Source: Bacteroidia bacterium
GTDB taxonomy: Bacteria > Bacteroidota > Bacteroidia > Palsa-965
Assembly (NCBI GenBank): GCA_025454955.1
Contig: JALONL010000002.1
Coordinates: forward strand, 124,001 to 188,000
Length of the DNA stretch: 64,000 bases
Direction of reading: 5' to 3'
The notes beneath the pieces are model-generated. The model did not search any database. It was given only the letters and a program-made list of their open reading frames with translations, and had not been told where the DNA came from. Shown piece by piece: positions 26,876 through 35,020 of the stretch; the first letter of the stretch is position 1; each line of letters begins with the position of its first letter. A program made the translations under genes and the position numbers.

Positions 26876-27721
26876 TTACTGTGTGGTTATCAGTTTTGCA
26901 GTTGCCTGTGTATTTGCCCAACTGGCGCGCACAAACAACATACCTGAGCCGGAGGAAACTATGTCGGATATTATTACCTGCCTGTCTGTGGCCATATCGG
27001 CCTGGCGGTACACACATTTACCCTGTGCATCATATATTTCCAGCATAACCTGCCGGGATAGTGCCTCTTCGGGAAGATTCACAATGTATTGCCCTGCATT
27101 ATTTACAATACTGATTTCCTGCGCGGTGGCTGATTGAATTGAAGTAGTTGGCCCGGAAGGAACAATGCAGCAATTTCCCCCAGAGCTGAGCGAAATGGCT
27201 TGCGACGACCAGCAGCCGTACTGTATGGTGTGCGAATAAAGTGTACTGCCAAGCGTCTGTTCAAAATAATCCACAATCTGATCAACCGTATTGCAGCCTC
27301 CCTGTGAAGTCGCAGTATCGCACGAGTAACCGCAGATGATGCTGGAATATCCGTTCGGGTTATTGAGTGTGACGTTGGGGGAAAATACAATGTTGGCAGC
27401 CGCATTGGGGGCGCCTGTAATGCTGGTTGAAGCAGGGCCCTGTAAGTTGCAGTTATTGCCGTTTGAATTGAACCCGGCATAATACACCTGCGTTACATTT
27501 CCGGCATACGTGCCGGTAATGGCCACACGTACATACTCGTAAGACACAATGCCGATGTGTATGTTTGGAATATTCACATCCACATTTAACGTAAGAAGAC
27601 CTCCATCGTAATTTGAATACAGAAACAAATTACCATTGGCATTGCATACGGTTTGCGCCTGTGTATGCGTGACACACACCAGCGAAGCAGCAAAGAGAAA
27701 AGTGTGTAGCAGTTTTTTCAT
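26876..27721 (-). CDS. Secreted T9SS cargo with an unrecognised cysteine-containing domain (copy 2)
   Basis: A 281-residue paralogue of the gene at 26008-26853. Signal peptide MKKLLHTFLFAASLVCVTHTQAQ; unique domain with VCNANGNLFLYSNYDGG, VDVNIPNIHIGI, AGNVTQVYYAG, CGYSCDTA and SSGGNCC; then the type A-like C-terminal domain (QYIVNLPEEALSRQVMLEIYDAQGKCVYRQ, ending TAKLITTQ). The two small paralogues are exactly the same size and share signal, domain and sorting domain, so they arose by duplication. An in-frame ATG 24 bases upstream would lengthen the N-terminus without benefit; ATG 27721 directly precedes the signal peptide. It lies 24 bases downstream of porP/sprF. Confidence 0.82.
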   Translation of the reverse strand: MKKLLHTFLFAASLVCVTHTQAQTVCNANGNLFLYSNYDGGLLTLNVDVNIPNIHIGIVSYEYVRVAITGTYAGNVTQVYYAGFNSNGNNCNLQGPASTSITGAPNAAANIVFSPNVTLNNPNGYSSIICGYSCDTATSQGGCNTVDQIVDYFEQTLGSTLYSHTIQYGCWSSQAISLSSGGNCCIVPSGPTTSIQSATAQEISIVNNAGQYIVNLPEEALSRQVMLEIYDAQGKCVYRQADMATDRQVIISDIVSSGSGMLFVRASWANTQATAKLITTQ

Positions 27722-27745
27722 GTGTTCCGGGTTTTGATAAAACAA

Positions 27746-28762
27746 TCAGAGAATTGGGGTTTTTCCGCCAATGGATTTGCCGCCTGTGTAGCGGAAAGCT
27801 ATTTCAAAGCCTCCCCGTCCGTTGGTTGACTGGCGCAGGGCCGACACGTTTGCATCGTAGCTTAATCCGAGGCTGTAGTTGCTCCATTGCAGTTGTGCCG
27901 CAATGGCCACTGCATCGCGGTTTCGCCAGTAGGCGCCTACGGCAACGGATGAAGAGGAAACGAAATTGGTATAGCGCGAGGCTTCTTTTACCGTATAGCG
28001 AATGAGCGAGCCAACCATCAGTTCGCTGGTTTGCTGATACTGGAAAAGCACGGCCGGCAACACAGCCAGCGGTGTGTTGGAGATACCTATCAACGCATCG
28101 CCGTGAACCGAATAGCGGCGGGCGGCGGCATCGTTGCCATTAAAACCGATATCGGGTGCAGCCAGATGCCAGGCTCCTGCCCCAAGACGAAACATGCGCT
28201 GGTTGTTGGCCGTCATGTACGACTCGCTGCTTTTCCATGTCCAGCAAAGTCCTGCGCCGAGGTCGAACATGTTGCGGCGCAAATTCACCAAACCTTCGCC
28301 GGGCAGTGCGCTGTTGTAGGCCATGCCATCGTACTGCGAGCCCCACTGCAAACCGGTGTTGGTAAAACTCCGCTGCAGATAGCCCACGTAAGCGCCCGCG
28401 CCGAGGGTCTGATGATCGTCGAGGCGAACGTGATACGCATACGTGGCACCCGCATTGAGCGTATTGAGCCGCGCTGTACCTGCACGATCGTTAAGCACCA
28501 TAATGCCGGCAGCCGAAAAACCTTTTTTGCCTTTCGCATCGCCAAGCCTGAACTGACCCGAAGCATACGTGCTCTGATAAAACTCGCCAATTCCGCCCCA
28601 CTGATCGCGGTAAATCAAATTGGCCGTAACCGGCGAAAGCGCACCCGCCGCAGCCGGATTAAGCCAGTCGATGCCCGACGTGAACTGCGTGAAATGCACA
28701 TCCTGCCCGTAGGAATAACACCAGAGAAACTGTGCAAGAATGATAATCGTACTTTTTTTCAT
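27746..28762 (-). CDS. PorP/SprF-family type IX secretion outer-membrane protein
   Basis: A 338-residue outer-membrane beta-barrel protein with signal peptide (MKKSTIIILAQFLWCYSYGQ). The start of the mature part, DVHFTQFTSGIDWLNPAAAG, is the PorP/SprF signature; further marks are YRDQWGGIGEFYQSTYASGQFRLG, GAGAYVGYLQRSFTN and the C-terminal barrel strands (SNYSLGLSYDANVSALRQS, RGGFEIAFRYTGGKS). SprF-like proteins are each needed for the secretion or surface attachment of a partner cargo, typically a large CHU_C (type B) protein coded next to them. Here two such cargo genes lie immediately upstream and two type A cargo genes downstream, so it probably serves this operon. Confidence 0.92.
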   Translation of the reverse strand: MKKSTIIILAQFLWCYSYGQDVHFTQFTSGIDWLNPAAAGALSPVTANLIYRDQWGGIGEFYQSTYASGQFRLGDAKGKKGFSAAGIMVLNDRAGTARLNTLNAGATYAYHVRLDDHQTLGAGAYVGYLQRSFTNTGLQWGSQYDGMAYNSALPGEGLVNLRRNMFDLGAGLCWTWKSSESYMTANNQRMFRLGAGAWHLAAPDIGFNGNDAAARRYSVHGDALIGISNTPLAVLPAVLFQYQQTSELMVGSLIRYTVKEASRYTNFVSSSSVAVGAYWRNRDAVAIAAQLQWSNYSLGLSYDANVSALRQSTNGRGGFEIAFRYTGGKSIGGKTPIL

Positions 28763-28771
28763 AACTGCATT

Positions 28772-30619
28772 TTATTGCATGAGTTGAACATCGCCCGAAA
28801 GCTTTACTGTTTGTCCGTTTACAAGTGTGGCGCTGAGTTGCCAGGCATAAATGCCATTGTCGAGCATTGTGCCGTTTCGCGAGCCGTCCCAGCCTTCATC
28901 GGGGTTGGTGCCGGTGTACACGCGGTTTCCCCAGCGGTCATATACTTCAAACTGCATCTCTGTCACGCAGTTTCCATATACCATAAGCTGGTCGTTGAGC
29001 CCGTCGTTGTTGGGCGAAAACACGTTGGGCACAAACACATCGCCACATTGCAAATCAACCGTAACCGTAATTACGGCCGAGTTGCTGCATCCGTTGGCAT
29101 CAGTACCCGTAACAGTATAAGTGGTGGTAACCGATGGCGATGCCACCGGCGAAGCACAATTGGTGCAACTGAGTCCCGCCGCCGGAGCCCACGAGTAAGT
29201 AGAAGCACCCGAGGCCGTGAGCGTGGTGGAATTGCCAAACAGAATAGACACGCCTGGCCCCACAGTAACCAACGGCCCTGCACCCGAACCCACGGCTACG
29301 GTAAATGTAGCAGTACAGTTATTCAAATCGGTCACAGTACAGCTATACGAACCGGGCGCAAGCGAGGTGGCCGTAGCTGTGGTTTGTGGCGGCGATGTGC
29401 TCCATGCGTATTGATAACCGGGCGTTCCTCCGCTTACCGCCACGGTGGCTGAACCCGAGTTATCTGTCGGGCAAAGTGCATTGACCGAAGTGGGCGTGGC
29501 GATAATGGCGGTGGGCTGGTTTACCAATGCTGTTACGGTATCCAAACAGCCCGACGAATCGGCAATGATGCAGATGTAAGTTCCGGCGGCAAGTCCGGTG
29601 GCGGTAGAAGCATTGCCACCCGCAGGCAGCCAGTTGTAGGTAAACGGCGCATCGCCGCTGCCCGGCGTAGCCGAAGCCGTGCCGTTTGTGCCGCCGTTGC
29701 AGGTGGCAGGGGTGGCGGTGGCCACACTGTTGGTAAGCGAGCAGCAGGGCAATACCACAATGGTATCGGTTAAGTATGTGGACCATGAACCGTGGCAGTA
29801 ATCGCCTACGGTAAATGAATACACGCCGGGTTGTGTAATGGTAATGAGAGGCCCGATGGTTCCGTCGCTCCACACATAGCCGGGATAGGTGGGCGGCTGA
29901 AAGAGTACGGGATAAAATGAAAGATCGATGGTGATGCTGCCGCTGCAAATGAGCGTATCATCAGAAGGAATAAAGTCGTACGTGGCACCCGGACGATAAA
30001 TAGGATTGGGAGCGGTGGACGGTGTTTGCAAACAACAGTTGCCGCCGTTGCTCAGCAGCATGGTCGAAGCGGGAAAGCACACATAATCTGTATAATGCGC
30101 ATACAGCGAACTGCCCGCACCAAATTCGGAGAGAAAAAACTGAACAATTTGCGGCGATGAATTGCCGCCTCCGCTGGCTGTTTGTCCGCAGCCTTCGGCG
30201 CCCACCATGCAGTTTACAAGCGGAATGGTCATAAACTGAAGCGTATCGCCCATAAAATTGGCAATGGCCGTATTGCCGTCGGTGGTGGTGTAGGTGTTTA
30301 CTATTGATGCAGGTACACCAGTAATGCTAACTGCGGGCACAGCCGGGCCGCAGTTGGTGTTATTCAGTCCTTCAAAACCGGCATAAATTACACCGGTTAC
30401 ATTGCCGGCAAATGCTCCGGTAATGTTTACCGCCACTGCTTCGTAAGTGCAGATACCAATTTTCAGGTTGGGGATGTTTACATCCACATCAATGGTGAGA
30501 TTTCCTCCTTCGTAGTTGGAGTAAATCATTACGTTTCCGGCAGCATTGCATACGGTCTGGCTGCGGAGACCGGTAAACCCGGCAAGAAGAATAATGAAAA
30601 GAGTAAGGTGTTTATTCAT
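28772..30619 (-). CDS. Large secreted CHU_C protein: unknown N-terminal domain plus gliding-motility-associated C-terminal domain
   Basis: The 615-residue product combines three modules. Residues 1-20 are a signal peptide. Residues about 21-200 form the same cysteine-containing domain as in the two small cargo proteins (TVCNAAGNVMIYSNYEGG, VDVNIPNLKIGI, AGNVTGVIYAG, SNGGNCC). The middle is SprB-like/Ig-like repeat matter (ATCNGGTNGTASATPGSG, then YNWLPAGGNASTATGLAAGTY). The last 85 residues are a CHU_C domain (VFVPNVFSPNNDGLND, then FEVYDRWGNRVY and NGIYAWQLSATL), the T9SS type B sorting signal. It is likely a surface adhesin exported by T9SS with the adjacent SprF-like protein. The segment from about residue 450 to the end is very similar to that of the gene upstream. 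Gaps of 9 and 10 bases join it to both neighbours. Confidence 0.9.
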   Translation of the reverse strand: MNKHLTLFIILLAGFTGLRSQTVCNAAGNVMIYSNYEGGNLTIDVDVNIPNLKIGICTYEAVAVNITGAFAGNVTGVIYAGFEGLNNTNCGPAVPAVSITGVPASIVNTYTTTDGNTAIANFMGDTLQFMTIPLVNCMVGAEGCGQTASGGGNSSPQIVQFFLSEFGAGSSLYAHYTDYVCFPASTMLLSNGGNCCLQTPSTAPNPIYRPGATYDFIPSDDTLICSGSITIDLSFYPVLFQPPTYPGYVWSDGTIGPLITITQPGVYSFTVGDYCHGSWSTYLTDTIVVLPCCSLTNSVATATPATCNGGTNGTASATPGSGDAPFTYNWLPAGGNASTATGLAAGTYICIIADSSGCLDTVTALVNQPTAIIATPTSVNALCPTDNSGSATVAVSGGTPGYQYAWSTSPPQTTATATSLAPGSYSCTVTDLNNCTATFTVAVGSGAGPLVTVGPGVSILFGNSTTLTASGASTYSWAPAAGLSCTNCASPVASPSVTTTYTVTGTDANGCSNSAVITVTVDLQCGDVFVPNVFSPNNDGLNDQLMVYGNCVTEMQFEVYDRWGNRVYTGTNPDEGWDGSRNGTMLDNGIYAWQLSATLVNGQTVKLSGDVQLMQ

Positions 30620-30629
30620 TCTGTGTGGC

Positions 30630-32198
30630 TTATCTCATTATTTGTACATCGCCGTTCAATTCTATTACCTGTCCGGTAATGAGCGTGGCGCGCAGCTGCC
30701 AGGCATAAATGCCGTTGTTGAGTGCTTCGCCCTTGTGTGTGCCGTCCCAGTGGCGGTTGAGTTCGGTGTTGTAAAACACGCGGTTGCCCCAGCGGTCGAA
30801 CACTTCGAATACAATGCCGGTAATGCAGTTCCCGAAAATTTCGAGTTCGTCGTTTTGCCCGTCGTTGTTGGGCGAGAATACGTTGGGCACAAATACATCG
30901 CCGCAGTTAAGTTCTACGGTTACAAGTACGGTGTCGGTAGAAATGCAGCCGTCGGGGCTGGTTACTGTTACCACATACTGCGTGGTAACCGTGGGCGAAG
31001 CCACCGGCGAAGCACAGTTTATGCAACTCAGTCCGGCAGCGGGCGACCATAAATAGCTTCCTCCGCCGCTGGCTGTAAGTGTTACATCTGTTCCATAGTT
31101 TACGCTTACATCGGCACCGGCGTTGGCGGGTGGAAGCGGGAGTACGGTTACGGTTATGGTGTCGCTGTCGGTGCAGTTTCCGTTGCTTACGGTAACGGTG
31201 TAAGTGGTGGTGCTTTGCGGCGAGGCAAAAGTAATGGCGGTATTAGTTGACGACAAACCAGCCGGTGGCGACCATGAAAAATTGGCACCTCCGCTGGCGG
31301 TGAGTTGTGCGCCGCTGCCTTCGCAAATGAGTTCGCTGTTGCCTGCATCGGCTACGGGCTGTGCGTTAAGGCCCACCACAATGGTATCGGTGCGGGTGCC
31401 GCAGGTGTCGTTTACAGTAACCCAATATGTGCCGGCTGCATTTACTGTAATGCTTTGTGTGTTGGCACCGGTGCTCCAGCTGTGTGTGGCATTGGGGCTT
31501 CCGGCATTGAGTGTAAGCTGCTGTCCGGTGCAAAGTGTGGTATCGGCGCCAAGCTGCACCGGTGCCCCGCACCCGCGCGAAATGCCAAACATGGGCCGCG
31601 AGGTGGTGGCGTTGGCCGTGGCCGAAGTGGAGGGCGAAGCGTATTGTGTAATGGGTATGCCGCCATTGTCGGCATAATGCCCGGTTATTGCGGCCGATGA
31701 AGCAGCAAACTCTATCTGCACGGCAAGATTATCGGTGAAATTATAAGTGAAGGGAGTTTGCAGCACAATGGGTGTCCAGTTGTCGGAAGGCACATTCCAT
31801 GTACCTGTGTTGTAGGTGTAGGTGTAGCTTGCCGCGCTCAGTACCACCTGCGGCGGGCCGGTGTTGAAGTTGGCGGCAAAACTGGCCACAGGTACGGCCA
31901 GCGTGGAGTGGCCCATTGTAATTACCAGATTGGTAAAGGTGGTGGAAGGATTTGACGAACTTCCGCCGTGCCTGAACCAGATGGTATCAATGGTAATGGA
32001 AGACGTAACCGGGTTTATCATTCCGGCAATTTCGGGCTGCGTGTAAATAAACAGCAGTTTATTGCAGAGCCCGTCGAGGAAGAATGTATTATTTACACCG
32101 GCATTGGCGGGGGTATGAAAATAGTGCCCCGGTGTATTTTGTGCCTGTGCAACAGAGCACAGAATAAACGGAAGTAAAATCAGCAACTTACGTAACAT
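30630..32198 (-). CDS. Large secreted CHU_C protein with beta-sandwich N-terminal domain
   Basis: First gene of the five-gene T9SS operon. The 522-residue product has a signal peptide (MLRKLLILLPFILCSVAQAQ), an N-terminal beta-sandwich-like domain (about 20-205, with SITIDTIWFRHGG and YTYTYNTGTWNVPSDNW) and Ig-like repeats (LCTGQQLTLNAGSPNATHSW, LICEGSGAQLTASGG). The C-terminal CHU_C domain reads VFVPNVFSPNNDGQND, FEVFDRWGNRVF, NGIYAWQLRATL. T9SS type B cargo are surface-bound or released proteins. An in-frame ATG at 32231 is not used because the signal peptide begins at ATG 32198. It is divergent from 32347; the 148-base gap is AT-rich and no perfect TAnnTTTG was found on the minus strand. 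Confidence 0.88.
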   Translation of the reverse strand: MLRKLLILLPFILCSVAQAQNTPGHYFHTPANAGVNNTFFLDGLCNKLLFIYTQPEIAGMINPVTSSITIDTIWFRHGGSSSNPSTTFTNLVITMGHSTLAVPVASFAANFNTGPPQVVLSAASYTYTYNTGTWNVPSDNWTPIVLQTPFTYNFTDNLAVQIEFAASSAAITGHYADNGGIPITQYASPSTSATANATTSRPMFGISRGCGAPVQLGADTTLCTGQQLTLNAGSPNATHSWSTGANTQSITVNAAGTYWVTVNDTCGTRTDTIVVGLNAQPVADAGNSELICEGSGAQLTASGGANFSWSPPAGLSSTNTAITFASPQSTTTYTVTVSNGNCTDSDTITVTVLPLPPANAGADVSVNYGTDVTLTASGGGSYLWSPAAGLSCINCASPVASPTVTTQYVVTVTSPDGCISTDTVLVTVELNCGDVFVPNVFSPNNDGQNDELEIFGNCITGIVFEVFDRWGNRVFYNTELNRHWDGTHKGEALNNGIYAWQLRATLITGQVIELNGDVQIMR

Positions 32199-32346
32199 GA
32201 AGCAATTTCGGTTAATTAAGTGATGAAGCAAGGGCAGGTTTAAATTATTCTTCTGTGTGCAAAACAGTATTTTGGAGTTATAATTCTTCTGTTTATCCTT
32301 ATTTATGGCTATTTTAACCGGATAAATTAAATTTATTCTTCGCTAC

Positions 32347-33876
32347 ATGACTCCTTCCCCCGAACTTCATCATCTCATACATTCGCTCGACAAGAAAGAG
32401 AAAGCCTGGTTTCGCAGTTGGTGCGGCAGCGGCGCAGCCGGTGCCGATTATATGCTGCTGTTCAATGCCATTCTCCGGCAAAAAATATACGATGAACCGG
32501 CATTGAAGCAGGAGTTTCGCGGACGGAGTTTTCTGCGGCGGCTTCCTGCGGTAAAGAATTACCTGTTTGAGCAGATTTTGGAGGCACTTTGTGCGCTGCA
32601 TCAGCAGTCGAGCCCACAGGCATCGGCATCGGCCGAAATACTGGCGGTGAGTCTGCTCATTCGCAAAGGCATGTTTCATGCAGCGCGCAAACGATTAAAC
32701 CGGCTTTATCCGAAACTTATCGAGCAGGAGCTCTTTCTGCGTGCGCTCGAAACCATTTCGATACAAAAGCAGTTGCTTCGCCATGTGGAACCGCCCAAAA
32801 TGGAGGCCGAAATGGTGGGACTGTTGAAGAGAGAAAAAGAGCTTATAGAGCAACATGCCAATTTGAGCGCCTATCAGCATTTGAGCGATATGTTTGACCT
32901 GAGCCGGAGACGAAGTTTACTGCCCCGCACGGCAAAAGAAGAAAAAGTATTCCGCGATTTGCTGAAGAACCCTTTGCTAACTTCCATAACTCATGCAAAA
33001 TCGTTTGAAGCACGCTACTTTTTTCACCGGATAAACGCCAACTGTAATCTTCTTCTGGGCCAGATGGACAAAACCATGTTTCATCGCCGCAAACTGGCAG
33101 CGTTATTCGAAAGTTTGCCCTCGCTCACTCCATTACAGATTTCAAAATTCTCCGGTGTATTGTTTGATCTTGCCGTAGCACATCGAACCTGCCGCAATTT
33201 CGATGAAGCATTAGTCATAAACCGGCAGCTCATGCAGCTACATGCACAGTACCCGCAATTCAGATCTGAAAACAACAAAGCCGTGGTGTTTAAACGCAGT
33301 GCCATAGTTGAATCTGATGTGCTGCAATGCGCAGGTCGCTTTGCCGAGGGTGTGCAGCGGGTAAATTATTGGGAAAAAAACTTAACCCGCTTTCGTGCAC
33401 TTATCGAAAAAGACACTGAACTTATTCTCCGCTACAACATCGCCCTGCTGTATTATGGCGACGGAAAACTACGCAAGGCGCTGCAATGGCTCAACAGCAT
33501 TATTAACGAACACGAGCACGACTATGTGCAGGATGTGGTAAGTTTCGCGCGCATCTTTCGTTTGTTCATTCACATCGACATTGGCAACGACGAACTGATT
33601 GGTTCCATTGCCCGCTCCACCTCAAACTACCTTGCGCGCCGCCAGCGTTTATTTACCACCGAAAATCTTCTGCTCAAATTTGCGCTCGAACTGGCCAAGC
33701 CGCTTACGCGCGAAAAGCAGCGGCTGGTTTATCAGCAACTGCTTGAGAAATTAGAAAAGCTTCGTCGCAATCGTTTCGAGCAGGCTGCGCTGGAGTATTT
33801 CGATTGTGTGTCGTGGCTTCGTGCGCAGTTGGAGAACAGGCCTTTTGCGGAGGTTTATCGGGAACAGATCAGGTAG
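32347..33876 (+). CDS. Large helical protein of unknown function, possibly TPR-like
   Basis: A 509-residue cytoplasmic protein with no signal peptide or membrane helix. It is almost all helix and contains helix pairs with TPR/HAT-like spacing (FDEALVINRQLMQLHAQYPQFRSENN, FAEGVQRVNYWEKNLTRF, NIALLYYGDGKLRKALQWLNSIIN). The N-terminal 100 residues (LHHLIHSLDKKEKAWFRSW, FLRRLPAVKNYLFEQILEAL) form a distinct conserved-looking region. I recognise no named family, though it has the look of Bacteroidota-specific helical-repeat proteins. The final 170 residues include VVSFARIFRLFIHIDIGNDELIGSIARST. It is divergent from the T9SS operon. The stop codon directly abuts a tandem repeat. Confidence 0.7.
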   Translation: MTPSPELHHLIHSLDKKEKAWFRSWCGSGAAGADYMLLFNAILRQKIYDEPALKQEFRGRSFLRRLPAVKNYLFEQILEALCALHQQSSPQASASAEILAVSLLIRKGMFHAARKRLNRLYPKLIEQELFLRALETISIQKQLLRHVEPPKMEAEMVGLLKREKELIEQHANLSAYQHLSDMFDLSRRRSLLPRTAKEEKVFRDLLKNPLLTSITHAKSFEARYFFHRINANCNLLLGQMDKTMFHRRKLAALFESLPSLTPLQISKFSGVLFDLAVAHRTCRNFDEALVINRQLMQLHAQYPQFRSENNKAVVFKRSAIVESDVLQCAGRFAEGVQRVNYWEKNLTRFRALIEKDTELILRYNIALLYYGDGKLRKALQWLNSIINEHEHDYVQDVVSFARIFRLFIHIDIGNDELIGSIARSTSNYLARRQRLFTTENLLLKFALELAKPLTREKQRLVYQQLLEKLEKLRRNRFEQAALEYFDCVSWLRAQLENRPFAEVYREQIR

Positions 33877-34110
33877 TTGGTTTGTGGCGCGTTCGATTTT
33901 TTTGTTTGCTATGCAAGTGGTTTTCGCGATTTGCTTTGGCTTGGGTGGTGCTGCCAAAACAAAAATGGTTTTGTAGCTGGAACCCTGCGAGGTTGGCGGC
34001 TCGATTACTATTGATTGTTTTTTGTTTGCTTTCGAGTGGGCTCAGCGAATTGTCCAGGCTTGGGTTGTGCTGCCAAAACAAAAATACTTTTGTAGCTGGA
34101 ACCCTGCGAG
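33876..34110 (+). repeat. Imperfect tandem duplication of about 118 bases
   Basis: Two units, 33876-33991 and 33992-34110, each begin GTTGG, contain a TTTTGTTTGCT block, a GGCTTGGGTGGTGCTGCC or GGCTTGGGTTGTGCTGCC block, then CAAAACAAAAAT and TTTTGTAGCTGGAACCCTGCGAG. The 3' halves are nearly identical and the 5' halves have diverged. The first unit starts at the last base of the stop codon of the preceding gene. The stretch between 33877 and 34283 holds no other gene. Confidence 0.75.
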
Positions 34111-34157
34111 GTTGGAAAAACCTCGCAGGGGGGTTTTTACTTTTTTTGTTTTGGCAG
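34070..34157. repeat. Palindromic repeat element with terminal inverted repeats (copy B)
   Basis: The 88-base element opens CTGCCAAAACAAAAA and closes TTTTTGTTTTGGCAG, so its ends are inverted repeats. Inside is a second, 12-bp hairpin, CCCTGCGAGGTT (34102-34113) with AACCTCGCAGGG (34119-34130). A half copy (the left end and the left arm of the inner hairpin) is at 33951-33996. The structure fits a small non-coding transposable element (MITE) or a REP-like element; no target-site duplication was established. Confidence 0.75.
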
Positions 34158-34283
34158 GGCGTGTGTGCTGAAACGGGGTTCGGGATATTTGGAAACGCTG
34201 ACAATTATCAGCCTGACAAATTGACAATCAGCGGTTTTGGTTGTTTATTTATATGTACATATAATATCAATTGTACTTTACTC

Positions 34284-34676
34284 ATGAATCAGCAAATCAC
34301 TTCACTTATACACGCACTCGAAAACAAGTTTCTTGAACTGAACGGTACCGAGGGCAAACCGCATAACATGGGCGGGCGCGAATTTGCGTGGCGCGAAAAA
34401 GAAATCGGGCATATTCACTGGAACGGCGATCTTGATATTCTGTTCAACAAACGTATACGCGATCAGCTTATCGCTGCGGGTATTGTAGAAACGCATAAGT
34501 GGGTGCCCGATTCGGGGTGGACTACCTTTCGTGTATTAACGCCCGAACATCTCGGCAGGGCTGTTGATCTTCTGCATTTGTCGTTTTTGCTCAAAACAAA
34601 AAAGCTCGACCGCGCGCGTTACGAGGAAGAACGCGAACAGCTACTTGCTCCTGTTTTTGCAGGGATGGATTTGTAG
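34284..34676 (+). CDS. DUF5519 / luciferase-family protein
   Basis: A 130-residue protein with landmarks of the family named luciferase family protein (DUF5519): MGGREFAWREKEIGHIHWNGDLDILFN, then HKWVPDSGWTTFRV. The conserved His (H-I-H-W), Asp pair and the W-V-x-D-S-G-W block suggest a small ligand-binding or enzymatic fold. The biochemical role of family members is not established as far as I know, and the name does not mean bioluminescence. ATG 34284 is used; the longer frame to 33804 only reads through the tandem repeat. The gene is flanked by two copies of the palindromic element (34070-34157 and 34813-34899). Confidence 0.75.
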   Translation: MNQQITSLIHALENKFLELNGTEGKPHNMGGREFAWREKEIGHIHWNGDLDILFNKRIRDQLIAAGIVETHKWVPDSGWTTFRVLTPEHLGRAVDLLHLSFLLKTKKLDRARYEEEREQLLAPVFAGMDL

Positions 34677-35020
34677 AAAATCTGAAAGGGATGGTTTTTC
34701 TTTTGTTTGATTATATTGATTTTGTTACCAGACCATATTTTTCTGTTGCCTGATCTATTGCTTTCTTGTTATCTCATTTTGGTTAATTTATTTCTTCACT
34801 TAACACCTTCTGCTGCCAAAACAAAAATACTTTTGTAGCGGGAACCCTGCGAGGTTGGAAAAACCTCGCAGGGGGCTCAGTCTTTTTTTGTTTTGGCAGG
34901 GGCTTGGTTTAATTATTGATTTTTGTACCTGTTTTTTGTGGCGAACTGATAGAAATTGTGCTGAATATGCCCGCAGCTTGTGTTATTTTTACAAACAATA
35001 CCCCAACTATTAAATTCTGT
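34677..35020. other. Intergenic region with one palindromic element
   Basis: No gene seen in this 344-base stretch. It contains element copy C (34813-34899). The sequence between 34680 and 34812 is AT-rich without recognisable structure. A TATTTTTA element (34984-34991) before ATG 35021 may be part of the phosphatase promoter. Confidence 0.5.
34813..34899. repeat. Palindromic repeat element with terminal inverted repeats (copy C)
   Basis: An 87-base copy of the element at 34070-34157. It opens CTGCCAAAACAAAAATAC, has the same CCCTGCGAGGTT/AACCTCGCAGGG inner hairpin, and closes TTTTTTTGTTTTGGCAG. It differs from copy B at only a few sites, mainly a single base in the left arm and the stretch after the inner hairpin. 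Confidence 0.75.

Noticed and set aside
28031..29452. Plus-strand reading frame opposite the PorP/SprF and CHU_C genes (473 codons)
   Set aside because: The minus-strand proteins have signal peptides and known domains; the opposite frame is a shadow.
33804..34283. Upstream extension of the DUF5519 gene through the repeat region
   Set aside because: The extension overlaps the preceding gene and translates the tandem repeat; the conserved part begins at ATG 34284.
33876..34899. CRISPR array or insertion sequence at the repeat cluster
   Set aside because: There are only two full copies with a gene between them, no regular spacers, no cas genes and no transposase frame.
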